A stretch of 64,000 nt of DNA, taken from positions 301,917,466-301,981,465 of the forward strand of contig CM057009.1 in NCBI GenBank assembly GCA_029891345.1, given 5' to 3'. The DNA comes from Dryococelus australis (Eukaryota; Arthropoda; Insecta; Phasmatodea; Phasmatidae). Of this stretch, positions 23,027-33,842 are shown piece by piece. The notes beneath the pieces are model-generated. The model saw nothing but the letters and a program-made list of their open reading frames with translations, made no database searches and had not been told where the DNA came from. Numbering within the stretch: position 1 is the stretch's first letter; the number at the start of each line of letters is the position of its first letter. Made by a program: the position numbers and the translations under genes.

Positions 23027-23797
23027 TACACCGAAAGAAAATATTTGTTAGTGGCTACAAAAACTGTATGGTTGATGCTTTCCAAGGCGGGATTTTGTTG
23101 CTGGTAGAAAAAAATTGGTGCCCAATAACGTAGATTGGCTAGTGCCAACTCTATTTAGTGCTCTCTAATGCATTTGTTTATTAACAATAATTTTATTGGC
23201 TGCACAAAAATTTTGTTGGCAGCAATAGCATTAATGTCATCCACAGTAATACAGTTTTGCTGCGCGACTGCAAAACTACAGCCATCATATTCAGCACGTC
23301 CGCTCTGGTTGGCATATTTGAAGTAGCAATTCTTCTGTCTGGCCACGGCGTCATATTTGTCCGTGTTCGCTTCTTTGCATCAGGTTACGAACTAATTCAT
23401 AAGGGAAACTCTTAAGAACATCGTTTATATCATTCCTTTCTTCTAAATGAGTAAATGTTACACATAAACTATTCCATAAAATTAACTTTCCATGAGGTGA
23501 AGTGTGCAGGCCTTGTCGTGTGTCCCACATATTATACTTACAATATCTACACGCAACGGTAACACATTGGGCATATGTGTGAGAGGTACGTGGTTCGATT
23601 CCCACTATAGGGGAGAAATATTTTAGTTTATAATTGTTAGTGACCACAAAGGTCATTTTGTAGTTGCCACTAAATACTTGAATGACAAAGACATTTGTTG
23701 GTGTTACAAAGTATTTTGTGATGTCTATATTGACAAATGAATTTTGTGGCCACCAATAGAATTTTGTTCTTCTCCACAAAACCGTTTTTTCAGTGTA
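23027..23797. mobile_element. Putative 771-bp non-autonomous DNA transposon with short TIRs
   Basis: The left end reads TACACCGAAAGAAA and the right end, reverse complemented, TACACTGAAAAAA, matching at 11 of 13 positions. The interior is full of ATTTTGTTGGC-like motifs in both orientations. If the outer TA is the target duplication, the element proper would start with CAC. No transposase is present. The ends are short, so the call is tentative. A tRNA-SINE lies within it. Confidence 0.45.
23545..23625 (+). mobile_element. tRNA-derived SINE head inside the 23027-23797 element
   Basis: A perfect B box, GGTTCGATTCC, lies in GTGGTTCGATTCCCAC near 23585, and a GGTAACACATTGGGC segment ~30 bp upstream fits an A box. 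The antisense of this box creates the IEPRT peptide in a 142-codon minus-strand open frame (23351-23779), which is therefore not a gene. Confidence 0.65.
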
Positions 23798-24409
23798 TTA
23801 GTTTTAAAAACTTTTTAACGGAAGTTGCCTACAAGAACTGTTCTTAAATACTCATAAAGTAACGAGAAATATAGGACCTAGTTATTATTTCTCTCTAAAA
23901 TCCAAGAAACATTTTTTTCAAGCAACCTTGTAACCAAAACACGCAGCTCGGAAGGCAAGCTGTGGGCTACGTGTCTAATAATTGTTATTGTTTACGCTCA
24001 AAGTTCTGCCGAGGACAATAATATTTAATTGTTTTTTACTAAAAGTTTTATGTACTTGTTTTTATTCACTCCACGGCCACTTTATATCAACAGCAAACCT
24101 TTTCTTTTTTTAAACGAATGGTTCAAGTAAACTATGTGACGATCAAGTCACAATTTTCCCGCAAGATCCTACATTTATTTAAAAAAAAAATAAATAAATA
24201 AAATAACAAAAAAATATTTTACTTAGAGTGAGTGAAGAGATTTGGGGGGCTCTTAACATCGAGGTCTTTAGAGTCGATATTTCGCTTAGAGTTTCACAAA
24301 ATTCGGCGAAGAGAAAACGGCAGCTCTCGTGACGAAGCGACTGCATTGGTAGTTGGGCTCTTGCTCAGGAAGTCGTCATCTGCGCCCCCTCTACTTTATA
24401 TTGGACCGA

Positions 24410-24560
24410 TCAAGATGGCGCTATGGTAAACAGCTGGACTCGTTTTCTGAAGGGCACGGGGTTCAATTACCTGGGCTGGCCATCGTGATTAAGGTGTCCT
24501 TTGGATTCCGGAAATCACTCCAAGGGACTACTGGGATGGTTTTTTTTTATTAGGCTAGAT
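24410..24560 (+). mobile_element. tRNA-derived SINE with orthopteroid-like tail
   Basis: A degenerate tRNA head with a GGGGTTCAATTACC B box (near 24458) is followed by GGCCATCGTGATTAAGGTG, then AAATCACTCCAAGG and GGGATGGTTTTT. That order (B box, GGCCATC..GATT, AAATC..C, GGGATGGTT) matches a SINE tail I know from orthopteran genomes. Exact boundaries and target duplications are not resolved. Confidence 0.65.
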
Positions 24561-25408
24561 GCCATTGCAGATTACTTCTCAGTTATTGCTCATCTGAGCA
24601 ACTTGAGACGTATAGGCTGTTACACAGAGATGCATAGCGGTTGGCATTTCTCGGTTAAAAGTGCACGTTACTTGGTTCCGAGAGTTTCAAACGTGTGTCA
24701 TTTCGAACGAGCACTGTTCGGTTGATTCTCATATCAGTAATTGAGTTACGTGACCACAACATCAATATTTGTTACGTGACACAGCATTTTAATGAAATTA
24801 AACTGTCGCAAGTAATCAAAAGTCGTGTACAGAACAGGCAAATGCATCCAAAAACATTTTAATTCTTTAGGAATATTCATTACAGAAATGTGAACAACCA
24901 AATTTAATGACTGTGAGAGCTTAGCAATACTGTGAATTAATCATTTCAAATAGCATCCGTGTTCAAAGAGCTTCCATATAAATTAATGATCTTCGCGGCC
25001 TCATTTCGTTTCCATCAACAGTTCTCCACTTCAAAGACTCGTGGTGTCGGAAACTGAGATTTTGGTCACCTACGATTCTGATTGGAAACTAGAGCCATCC
25101 AAGTTTTCCGGACGAACATGGCGGCGATAATGATTTCACAACATTCCACCTTGATTCGACCAAACTTATTGGAAGCAGTTTGGCGGAAAAATTGTAGAGT
25201 GCGAAAGGAGCCTTAGGCAAGTGGCCGACAAGAACCGTCGTTTTCATGTGAAGTTGCTGAATTCATTGATATCCAAAAAATGGAAAATGTTTGTGAACAG
25301 TTAATAGCAGATTACATTAGAAATAAGATGTCAGCTACAGTTATTTTTAAACTATATAAATTAATGGCTACTGGGATATACAATCAAATGGAAAAAAAAA
25401 AAAATTGA

Positions 25409-25597
25409 TTATCCTGAAGGTGCCATCGCAGGGGAACATAAGTCGGTACAGGTGGTAGTATATGGTGATACCCCAACATCAATATATTTTACCACCCCAA
25501 CGTCGATACAGTCGGGCATGAAGGCATACAAACGTCGGATGTTCTCCTGAGGAAGATACTGCCACAGATTGCGCAGCTGACACGGTTTACCAAACAA
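25409..25597 (-). pseudogene. Tc1-like transposase C-terminal fragment
   Basis: The minus strand encodes QLRNLWQYLPQENIRRLYAF followed by MPDCIDVG, the C-terminal tail of Tc1-like transposases, where a LxxxWxxIPxxxIxxLxxSMPxR pattern follows the catalytic core. No DDE residues are present, and the frame continues into unrelated sequence. It is a short, dead fragment just 5' of the Gypsy element. Confidence 0.55.
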
Positions 25598-25663
25598 ATT
25601 TGTTTGTCAGTGTGAATAGCCGCACTTAATCGATTTCAACATCACAGTAAATGCCATTACGCA

Positions 25664-26140
25664 TTGGCAAGATGGCAGGTGTGGAAACAAATTACGTGCG
25701 AAGGAAGAAGAAACGGAGCCATAATTTGTGTACAGTGTGCACGTAGTTTTCACCCGGAATGTTTGAGCCGGACTGATAATGCCACCACAGATCAGAAAGG
25801 AATTTGCGGGCAAGGGTCACGAGAAACCATGAAGTGTGAGACGCGTGGATGCAAAACGCACTGGCAACGTCTGATCGGGCAGGACATGGCAAGTCAAGCC
25901 GCCGGGAGATTGCACTGCGGACAATGCGCATTCACATCGCCACGGTCAGAAGTCAAGTCAGTAGTAGGGACGGAATTGTCTAGCGCACATCACTGTGCAC
26001 GGGAACATTCAGGATGGGCCAGTGTGTACCAAAGCCCACTGGCACATTCAACGCCCTTTACCCAGAAGAACAGAAGCACCGCAGAAAGAGACGCCACAAC
26101 CCACGCGTGTCAGGTAACCACAACAAAACGATCATTATAA
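25664..26140 (+). pseudogene. N-terminal region of Gypsy 1 with a PHD/RING-like zinc finger
   Basis: A 158-codon frame has the spacing C-x2-C-x4-H-x2-C in IICVQCARSFHPECL (residues ~21-35), preceded by ITCEGRRNG and followed ~45 residues later by CxxC in LHCGQC. The last four ligands of a PHD finger have this pattern, and the first pair is less clear. PHD fingers bind histone tails, which in a retroelement could guide targeting, but that is inference. The frame is separated from the capsid-like part by frameshifts. It could alternatively be a captured host fragment or an N-terminal Gag domain. Confidence 0.5.
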
Positions 26141-26149
26141 TGCAGAATT

Positions 26150-26960
26150 ATTTACATCAATCACAAGAGCCGTCAAAGCCGGTACAACCCCGTCCCGATT
26201 CCAACGGTTACCAACGTTTTCAGGCCTACCAAGTGAGGACGCGCAGGCATTCCTAAACGACTGCACATGTTTAGAGAGATACAGGTTGTGCCAGCAAGAG
26301 TGGCCAAATTGTATAGGGACTCAATTGGCCGGCGAGGCAAGTCATTGGTGGTATTGAGTATGTAGAATTTCTTAACAGTTTTTAAATTCGATTTGCCAAT
26401 ACCTACTCCCCATTGCAAGCACAGAGTAGGACTGTGCTAGAAGTGCCAAAAGCAGGTGAATCCCTGACAGCGTTTGCAATGAGGAAGATATGACAAATCG
26501 GAAACTTTCATCCACACATGAGCTAAGTAGGTGCGTCAACTGTAAGAGCGGAAAACCGTCTAGCAATGGCGCCGCTAATTCACAGTAGCACGGAGGACTT
26601 CATGCGCTCTGCCGCTTTGCTGGAGAAGCCAACCAAGAGCAAAACGTCGCGACTAGAGAGGGTGACTGGTACCATTTGCGCCGGAAAAAGATGCAGAGCA
26701 GAGGGAGCGGACAGAGGAGCAACCGGCAGGGCCAAGGTAGTAGGAGCAGGTGCGTTCTGGACGAGAATATATCCCAAAACCAGGATGGCAGCACAGACAT
26801 CAGCAACCTCTGGCATGGTAGGAGGCCCATGTGAGCCACCATTTGCACGCCTTTATTGCAACGGAGAAGGCAAAATGCATTGGCACAATCAGTCCCCAAC
26901 ATGCAACAAATCGCAGAACATCAGCAAACCACCGACAAAAAATGAACAGTTGGGGTAGGG
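26150..26960 (+). pseudogene. Gypsy 1 Gag capsid/nucleocapsid region
   Basis: Third-frame codons at 26209-26358 read FSGLPSEDAQAFLNDC and later LAGEASHWWY, the hallmark of Retrotrans_gag domains (F-x-G, L-x-G-x-A-x-x-W). A stop (26356) follows WWY. Further downstream the frame 26566-26958 is basic, and a PPFARLYCNGEGKMHWHNQ stretch looks like a ruined CCHC knuckle. Several frame changes are present. Confidence 0.7.
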
Positions 26961-27117
26961 GAGCCAGACGCTCACTACCCCAGAGCAAAGAGCCCCCGAG
27001 TTACACCACCTCCTCGACAAGTAGAGCAGGCAGAAATGAAAAGTCAGCATCTAAGCATACAGCAAATAAAAAAAAACACAAAACTGAATTGTTAGAACTT
27101 CAGTTCATTTAACTCAA

Positions 27118-27351
27118 CAACTATGCCATTCATTGATAGATTCAGCATCCAGGCATAATTTAGTGCGCGTCGGATTCGTGGACACAAGTGAAATTACACC
27201 GAGTACACAGGTACTACACCTCGCAATGAAGCAGAGCACAGGGGAATCAATGGGAGAGACAGTGATTACCATCCGAATTAGAGCTGTGGACCCCATCACC
27301 ACAGGCCTCGTGTCTGTGGACCTATTGGGGGATGCCATCTTGGGTATCCCC
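27118..27351 (+). pseudogene. Gypsy 1 aspartic protease
   Basis: The frame from 27133 starts MIDSASRHNLVRVGFVD. The IDSA at 27136-27147 sits where retroviral-type proteases have D-S/T-G-A, so the catalytic Asp is kept but the Gly is replaced. The segment ends VSVDLLGDAILGIP, the expected hydrophobic strand and ILG(M/I) motif near the end of the protease, followed by a TGA. It would cleave the Gag-Pol polyprotein. Confidence 0.7.
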
Positions 27352-27465
27352 TGACTCAGCGAACAAAACACCACTGTTGAGCCAGCCGCCCGTAGGATCC
27401 ATTTCGGCCTGAAGGAAAGGCGAACTGTATACAACGAATCCTGACCCACTAGTATCGAGCCCAGA

Positions 27466-29038
27466 GTGCAACTAGAGGAACCCGATCATGTGGTCCCTCT
27501 GGAATACAGGGAAATGGTGCAACGCATACTGGACGAACAACGTGAGATTTTTGTGGCAGGAGACCCACTCTGTCGAACAACCATAACTGAGCATTGTATT
27601 CCACTGGAACATGACAAACCGATCTGCTCTGGACATAGTAGTTACAAGCTGAATCAATGCACCATCATTAAATATCAGATTGAAGAAATATTATCTGAGG
27701 GTGTGATTGAACCCACCTACAGCCACTACAACAGCTCGATCACCTTGGCACCCAAGAAAGATGTGACATGGCGCTTCTGTGTGGATTTTAGAGCAATCAA
27801 CCAAATCACACTGAGCACCTCGCCTCCCTACATAAGTGTCAAGGATGCATTGCATACCTTGGGCAAGGCAAGCATCATGCCATCAATGGACCTGTACAGT
27901 GGGTACTGGCAGGTGCCAATAAAACTGGCAGACCATCATGAAATGGCATTCACAGCCCCAGATGGGAGAAGGTTCCACTTCTACGCTACCTTCAGCATGA
28001 AATGTGCACCGGCAACTTTTTAGACAATGATGGTCCAGGTACTCGATGGGTACATTGGAGATTTTGCCCTCGCATAGCTGGATGATGTGGTTGTCTGGTC
28101 CGAAACCTGGGATGACCACATCCAACACCTTTCACTTTTCCTGGACAGAATAACCATCAACAAGTTGTGTGTGAACTGCAAGTGTCACATTGGCCATCTG
28201 TGCATACAGTTTCTTGGGCACATGGTCGATAAGCATGGAATCCGGACAACACGCGATCATTTAGTCCTCATTAACAACCAGGAGGTGCTGCACATGAGGA
28301 AGCAAATGAGGAAATTCTTCAGGTTGGTGAACTGGTTGTGGAAAAACATACAGGATTTTGCAACTATAACCACACCACTCACTGACATGTTGTCACCCAC
28401 CATAAAGTACGTGTGGACAGCGGAACACGAAGAAAGTTTTCAAGAGATAAAGAGCAAGTTCAGGGAGTGCAAGACATTGGCTCGACATGACCCAAGTCGC
28501 CATTTATTTCTTCAGACAGACGCAAGTGAGAAGGGCTTGGGAGCAGTCCTTTATCAAATTGGAGATAACCATGAGAAGCGGATCATTGAATACAGCAGTG
28601 CAAAATTCGAAGGTAACTGAGGGTAGATATGACGTGAACGAGCAAGATTGTCTGCCCATAGTGTGGGCCATGAAACGGTACAGGGCATACCTAGAGTATC
28701 AATTGTTCACACTACGAACTGACAACCGGTGCTTTCTCTGGCTTAACACAATGCAAGAAGCCAGGAGTATATTAGCATGCTGGGCACTCCTCCTCCAAGC
28801 ATACGATTTCGAGGTGGAGCATGTACCAGGAGCTGAGAATCAGCTAGAAGACGAGCTCTCATGCGCACCAGGCGAAACGGTAGTGGTGGACCAAGAAGAG
28901 AGGGACGACCTACTTCCCTCTACCACAGCCAACCGCCCAACAACTGGCGAGGGCCACATGAGCTATACCATAATCGAGGCTCCTGAGGAAGCAGAACTCG
29001 AGGTCGACGACTTGCAGGACAGCATTTTAACTGCATAA
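27466..29038 (+). pseudogene. Gypsy 1 reverse transcriptase and RNase H
   Basis: Reverse transcriptase motifs in order: EGVIEPTYSHYNSSITL, CVDFRAINQIT, MDLYSGYWQVP (catalytic Asp), MKCAPATF, and LDDVVVWSE of the catalytic box. One frame stays open over 27466-28620 except for two TAG stops: at 28021, where the family has Gln, and at 28075, where the Tyr of YLDD should be. RNase H begins TDASEKGLGAVLY (~28520), then shifts frame near 28600 and continues with RYRAYLEYQLFTLRTDN and DFEVEHVPG. This tail ends with TAA at 29038. Confidence 0.88.
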
Positions 29039-29077
29039 TTACAGTGTACATACACCCAATGTCGTATCACTTTCATC

Positions 29078-30200
29078 ATGGAGAATGTAGAGGAGTGGTG
29101 GCGAATGAACGGCATGCACATCGAGACACGACCGCATCGTCCTGAATCAGCCTGGAATATGCAAATGCCCAAAATTGCACGAGTACAGGTGCTACATTAT
29201 GCATATGATGCACGATTAGCAGGCCACTCTGGCACATCACAAACTACAAGAAATGTGCAGAACCATTTCCACTGGCCCAGCATCACCATAGACGTCCAGC
29301 AATGTGTGAGGGGGTGCGTAAAGTGTAATCTTGGCAAGAGTAGGAGAGCAGATGGAGTAACACAACAACAACCATGGAAGCCGCACAAGCCATTCGAGTC
29401 AATCTTGCTGGACCTGATGGGGCCATATCTGCACACCCCTAATGGCAAGAGAGTTATTCTTGTGGTGAGTGACTCGTTCTTAAAATGGACTGAAGTATAC
29501 TCAGTTTCTAGTGCACGGGCACGCATCATAGCCCATGTACTGGAGACTGAATTCTACCCCCGATGGGGCTACACATGCACCCTCTTATCAGACAATGGTA
29601 CACAATTTATGGGGCAATATTGGAGAGAATTGTGTACGAGGTGGGTATTACAGCATCATACAATGGCCATGAACCCCCACCGGCCAACCCATTTGAGAGG
29701 AGGAATCAAGACCTCAAGACTAAATTGCACGTCCTGATAGAATCAAACCATGCAAGTTGGGCTGAACGTCTGCCCGCGACCTTGTTCACAATCAGATGGA
29801 TGGTGAGCCTATCCACAGGTCAATCACCAGCTGTCATTATTCAGGGAAGGGAGCTACCCCTCCCTGGAGAATTCAAAATCTGACAGGCAGATGGCGACGC
29901 AACAGAAAGTGAAGTAGTCAAGCGACAGCGCCGAGAGTAAGTCCTGGAAAATGCCCACCAAAGAGGCTCAGGCCCGGACAAAGTGTTTACATCTGCGAGC
30001 ACAGGCTGAGCAGCCCAAAGCGCAACTTTTGTGCAGGGTTTGCCCTTAAGTGGAGCCGACCACAAGTTGTTATAAAAGCACTGAGGTATACAAATTACCT
30101 CATTAACATCAGCAGCAGGCACAAGGTGGCCATACACCACGACGACCTTCGCCTAGCAGTGCAAGGAGCCAGCACAGAGGCTCCTCAGCAAGAGGAAGGG
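29078..30200 (+). pseudogene. Gypsy 1 integrase
   Basis: The HHCC zinc-binding region is visible as AGHSGTSQTTRNVQNHFHWP then CVRGCVKCN. The DDE core has Asp in LLDLMGPY and in LSDNGTQF. After a frameshift near 29690 the Glu lies in NPFERRNQDLK, followed by WAERLPATLFTIRW (frame ending 29883). A C-terminal segment in another frame (~29975-30180) has SVYICEHRLSSPKRNF and KWSRPQ, as in Gypsy integrase tails. Integrase would insert the cDNA in the nucleus. This copy is broken. Confidence 0.85.
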
Positions 30201-30343
30201 CCCAATGGCCAAGTGCATCCAGCAGAAATGCCCAATGGCGAAGCAGAAGCAAGCTAAAGCACAGATAGAAGTTCTCTTCGGCACCTTTTTCCCACTGCCA
30301 CACCCGATAGTCATATGCCCATAAGGTTGCAGAATAGGACCAA

Positions 30344-30913
30344 GTGGAAGAGGTCACATCGTCTCAAACATATCATGACATTAACACTACAGGTGCTGCA
30401 AATCGAAGTGAGCCAGACCAGAATGTCACGACAGCCAGTGTAGAGACACTGCCTTCGGAATACATCACAAAAAGTGAGTCAGTGGGGATGAAATACGGGC
30501 CCGATCAGCCCACAGGGAAGCTGCTCACAATACTTTGTCACTACTCCAACGAAGAATATGATCCCGGCTGACCTCGCATTGGAGGACCACATCAAGGGTG
30601 AAGGGGAAGGTTCATCAGAAGGAGCATCAAGTCCTGCATGGGACAGGATACCTTCCCCTCACCAGAAAAAGGAGCATCGAAGGGTCCAAAGAGCAGGGAC
30701 AGCATCAGTAACAGCGAAGATGAGTCGACAGAAGAGCAGATCTCGACCCCTCCCCACTGCTCCAAGCTTAAGCATATCCATCGGCCAGCATGCAGCACTT
30801 GCAATGGGATCAACCCCCTTCGGCTAGCACAGGTAGCGGCACTTCACCATCAGCAGGGTCATCGCCTGGGAGCATCGGCAGGCAGTGCAGCACAGAATCG
30901 CCTTACTAACTGA
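30344..30913 (+). pseudogene. Post-integrase reading frame of Gypsy 1, function unknown
   Basis: Three overlapping frames (30344-30571, 30558-30827, 30638-30913) are rich in Ser, Glu, Lys and Gln, and frameshifts seem to join them. They contain a C-x2-C pair (ACSTCNG) but no domain I recognise. They follow integrase directly, so they may be a C-terminal extension of Pol or an extra ORF. Confidence 0.35.
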
Positions 30914-30919
30914 GGCCCT

Positions 30920-32720
30920 GCAACCAGCTGCGACCACCAACATCCTGTTGTGCCTAGTGGTGTGGCTGTCCCTTGTAGGTCTGCGAGGACCAAATGGTCG
31001 ACACAGAATGGAGCATTTGATGTGTACCTGATGTCTATGTATCCCTTGTGACCATTTGTTCCATCGCAGATGGAATAACCACACAGCAACACTCGGCCGA
31101 TCGACATTAGGTCGCGGTCTCGATCAGTGCAGGTCTACAAGAACAGCATTTACACTTTTATTACCACACTGTAACTCGTGGCCGTGCATCCTAATATTTA
31201 ACATTCATCATAAGAGGTAACGCTCGTCATAAATGGATATGTGACCTAAATGAGTGTGTCTCATGAAGTCACAATCGTTAGATGCAATAGCTATTGGAGG
31301 AAACATTGGTATAAGTGGCACCTATTATTCCCACAGCTTTCCGATGTGCGCGATGTCTATGGGCCCCATGGCTGAATCCCGAGTGCTAAGTGGCTCCAAG
31401 TTGTGTCAAAAGATGGGAAATCACATTCCTGCAGGGAGTGTAAAGGGGCGAGCGGCTCCCTAGCCGCATTAATTAATATGAGCTTTTTTAGGCATTTTTA
31501 GTGGTAATTGCACATTACTTAACTAGGGAAACCACCCGCTCCAGCATAGAGAGTAGATATCATACAATAGAAGACAAAGCGTAGCTCCACCCCTAGTGAT
31601 GAAATACGCATGTCGTCACATCCATAATATCTCCTGTAATTATAACCATTATGACACACACAAATTTTAATATGCTAATTATAAGAGTGTACATGTAATC
31701 ATCTATCGAGAATAAACCACCTGAGACATCATTTCATTTTATATCACCTTTCAAGTGCGGTGACATACTTGTGACATCACATTATTTGCCATAGCTGGGG
31801 TACGGTGTTCACGAGTATGTTACTAATGTGTTTTATTTCAATAATTATAATCATAAAAAATGTCAGTTTAATTTATCATGTCAGTTACTAAGTTACATTT
31901 TTTCATGATTTCATACTTCGCGCCGGATTCGCTGGACGTGCGTGGAAGACGACTTCATGCTGTTAGTCAGAATACAGAACTCCAGACAACCGGCAGGGCA
32001 GATGGTAAGCTCTGCCTACCCCCCTCGGCATTTAAGTCTAGGCTCCATTTTCTTTCATCGCAATAGTTAACATAACTCAGGAATAATTAAGTACTTTTAA
32101 TTAGCCAAGGGGTGTCACCTTGCATCCTGAGGTAGCATACAAAGACTTCACACGTGAAACACATTTTTATGTAATTCCAACTTAAGGCATACACCTTACT
32201 TTTCACAGTAGTGACCACAGGCAGGTCCAGAGTGCCAGGTTCGCTTAACCAAGGATACACATTCTCATGTGCAGCAACATTCCTTTATACCTTTGCAGTA
32301 ATAAAACAGTTATACCCTAATTAGTAGTGTTTTATTTCATTTACTCTTCTGAGTTCATCGGGTACTGCACCCTCATAGCAGTATCAACTTTAAAGTGTTT
32401 TTCAGTGTATGTTTTGCATTTATGGGGGCTGTCTCCCTCAAGCAGAGTAAATTCGGTGATAATACAGGCGTGTGAAGTGGCCGACAGCTTCCCCCCAAAG
32501 GAAATATTTTACATTTAACATAATTAATTGACAATTAAATTAGCCCTCCTTCATATTGACCATGTTTCCAGAGTCGCTGTAAGATGTTGGCCGTACGACC
32601 CCATTCAACATTGTTTACTCTACCGAATGTGGCGCTGGGCACATCACCGGTTCCTGTTCTCCACCTGCTCCCAGGTAGGACATAAACACATCACAGCACC
32701 TCTGGAGGCACAGTGCAACA
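30920..32720. other. Unassigned sequence 3' of Gypsy 1
   Basis: No gene is recognised. A hydrophobic stretch encoded near 30950 (TNILLCLVVWLSLVGLRG) could be a signal peptide or membrane segment of a lost env-like gene. AATAAA-type signals occur near 31712 and 32304, so an LTR might lie here, but no partner was found upstream of the element. Confidence 0.35.
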
Positions 32721-32724
32721 CCTT

Positions 32725-33675
32725 TTAATGTTTGGGTCAGATGAAACAGAGATTGGTAGCACAAAACAGGCACTGTGTAACAATTTTGAAATGAAATATT
32801 TAGGATTAGTCTCAGATTCTCTAGGCATGAATGTAAAGCAGAACTTGTAAGAGATTACCACTGAAATAAGTCACGAAAAATATTTGAAAGGCATCCTCAT
32901 TAAATATGGTATGTGTGAGTGTAAACCAATTAGTACTCCAATGGACCAGAATTTCAAGGCTGAAGTGCTGAATGAAACATATAATGATAAAGACGTAGCG
33001 AATATGTGTAGGTAGCTGATAGGTTGTTTGTTGTATGCTGTTTCAGCCTCAAGGCCAGACCTGTGCACTTCAGTTATCCTATCGAGTAGATACCAATGTG
33101 GTGCAAATGAGTGGTTTTAAGAGCTATCAAAATTATTTTGAGATATATTAAGGGTACTGGGGACTACAAAATTGTGTATGATTGTGATAGTATTAATGTT
33201 CTCCTAGAGTATGTAGATGCAGACTGGGGAGGAGATTGCAATGACAGAATATCCGCTACAGGTTTTTGCTTCAACCTATTTGGGTGTACTGTTACCTGGG
33301 GCTCAAGAAAGCAGAATTGTTTTGCATTTTCATCCACTGAGGCTGAATATATAGCATTGTTCACAGAAGTTAATGATGTCTACTGGTTAAAGAATCTTTT
33401 GAGTGACTTTAATCTTCCTGGTGTAACACCTATTAAGATTTTAGAGGATAATAAGCCAACAATAAAAGCGTCTAAGAGCACAAAGAGTCATAAAAAAGAT
33501 TAAAGCATACAGATATTAAGTACCATTTTATTAGGGAAGCTCTATCTGCCAACATTGTAAGTTATCTTAAGAGTTAGGATCATATAGCAGATACATTTAC
33601 AAAGCCCTTAGCAAAAGATAGATTATGCAAGTTCAGGAAATTAGTAGGTGTGAGTACATTAGTATTTTATTGAGG
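32725..33675 (+). pseudogene. Copia 1 reverse transcriptase end and RNase H
   Basis: The frame opens at LMFGSDETEIGSTK, just after where the Copia catalytic YVDD box would be, and continues NFEMKYLGLVSDSLGMNVKQ. RNase H occupies 33111-33503: ADWGGDCNDRISATGFCFNL, then WGSRKQNCFAFSSTEAEYIA and KILEDNKPTIK, the Copia RNase H signature with its conserved Asp/Glu residues. After a frameshift near 33500 the tail reads KYHFIREALSANIV and ADTFTKPLAKD before the stop at about 33675. In-frame stops at 32848 and 33013 kill it. Confidence 0.88.
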
Positions 33676-33680
33676 ACAAG
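33671..33680 (+). other. Copia 1 polypurine tract
   Basis: TGAGGACAAG directly precedes the LTR, overlapping the end of pol. This is the expected site of plus-strand priming, though it is a weak tract. Confidence 0.5.
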
Positions 33681-33842
33681 TGTTGAAAGGGTTCATTAAA
33701 ATACCTTAAGTTGGCAATTATACATGTGAACCTGTGTGGTATGTCCAATATGGCGACAGAGTGTTGTTCGTCTATAAAAGAGCGGTAAAGTAAGTCTACA
33801 GAGAAAGACACCTCTGCCTTGTTTTATTTCCCATCTCCAACA
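33681..33842 (+). repeat. Copia 1 3' LTR (162 bp)
   Basis: It begins TGTTGAAAGG and ends TCCAACA, giving perfect 5-bp terminal inverted repeats TGTTG/CAACA. A TATAAAAG box lies at ~33773. The size and structure fit short insect Copia LTRs. Confidence 0.8.

Larger units (their letters stand above)
25664..30920 (+). mobile_element. Ty3/Gypsy element 1, gag-pol relic without identified LTRs
   Basis: In order on the plus strand: a zinc-finger-containing N-terminal region, Gag capsid-like segment, degenerate nucleocapsid region, protease, reverse transcriptase, RNase H, integrase and a Ser/Glu/Lys-rich tail. Order PR-RT-RH-IN defines Ty3/Gypsy. Stops and frameshifts break every gene. I could not find a pair of LTRs: sequences 24700-25660 and 30920-32700 showed no convincing repeat by eye. 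Confidence 0.85.
32722..33842 (+). mobile_element. Copia element 1, 3' fragment with one LTR
   Basis: The fragment begins abruptly in the reverse transcriptase and runs through RNase H to a short 3' LTR. No 5' LTR, gag or integrase is present, so the 5' part was lost by deletion. It shares LTR layout with Copia element 2 in this window. Confidence 0.85.

Noticed and set aside
23570..23610. Functional tRNA gene
   Set aside because: A perfect B box is present but no acceptor or anticodon stem can be folded; it fits a SINE head.
23351..23779. 142-codon minus-strand open frame containing IEPRT
   Set aside because: The IEPRT-type peptide is the antisense of a SINE B box; the frame lies in a non-autonomous transposon and has no protein domain.
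24700..32700. LTR pair for Gypsy 1
   Set aside because: I compared the flanks by eye and found no convincing direct repeat; left open rather than called.
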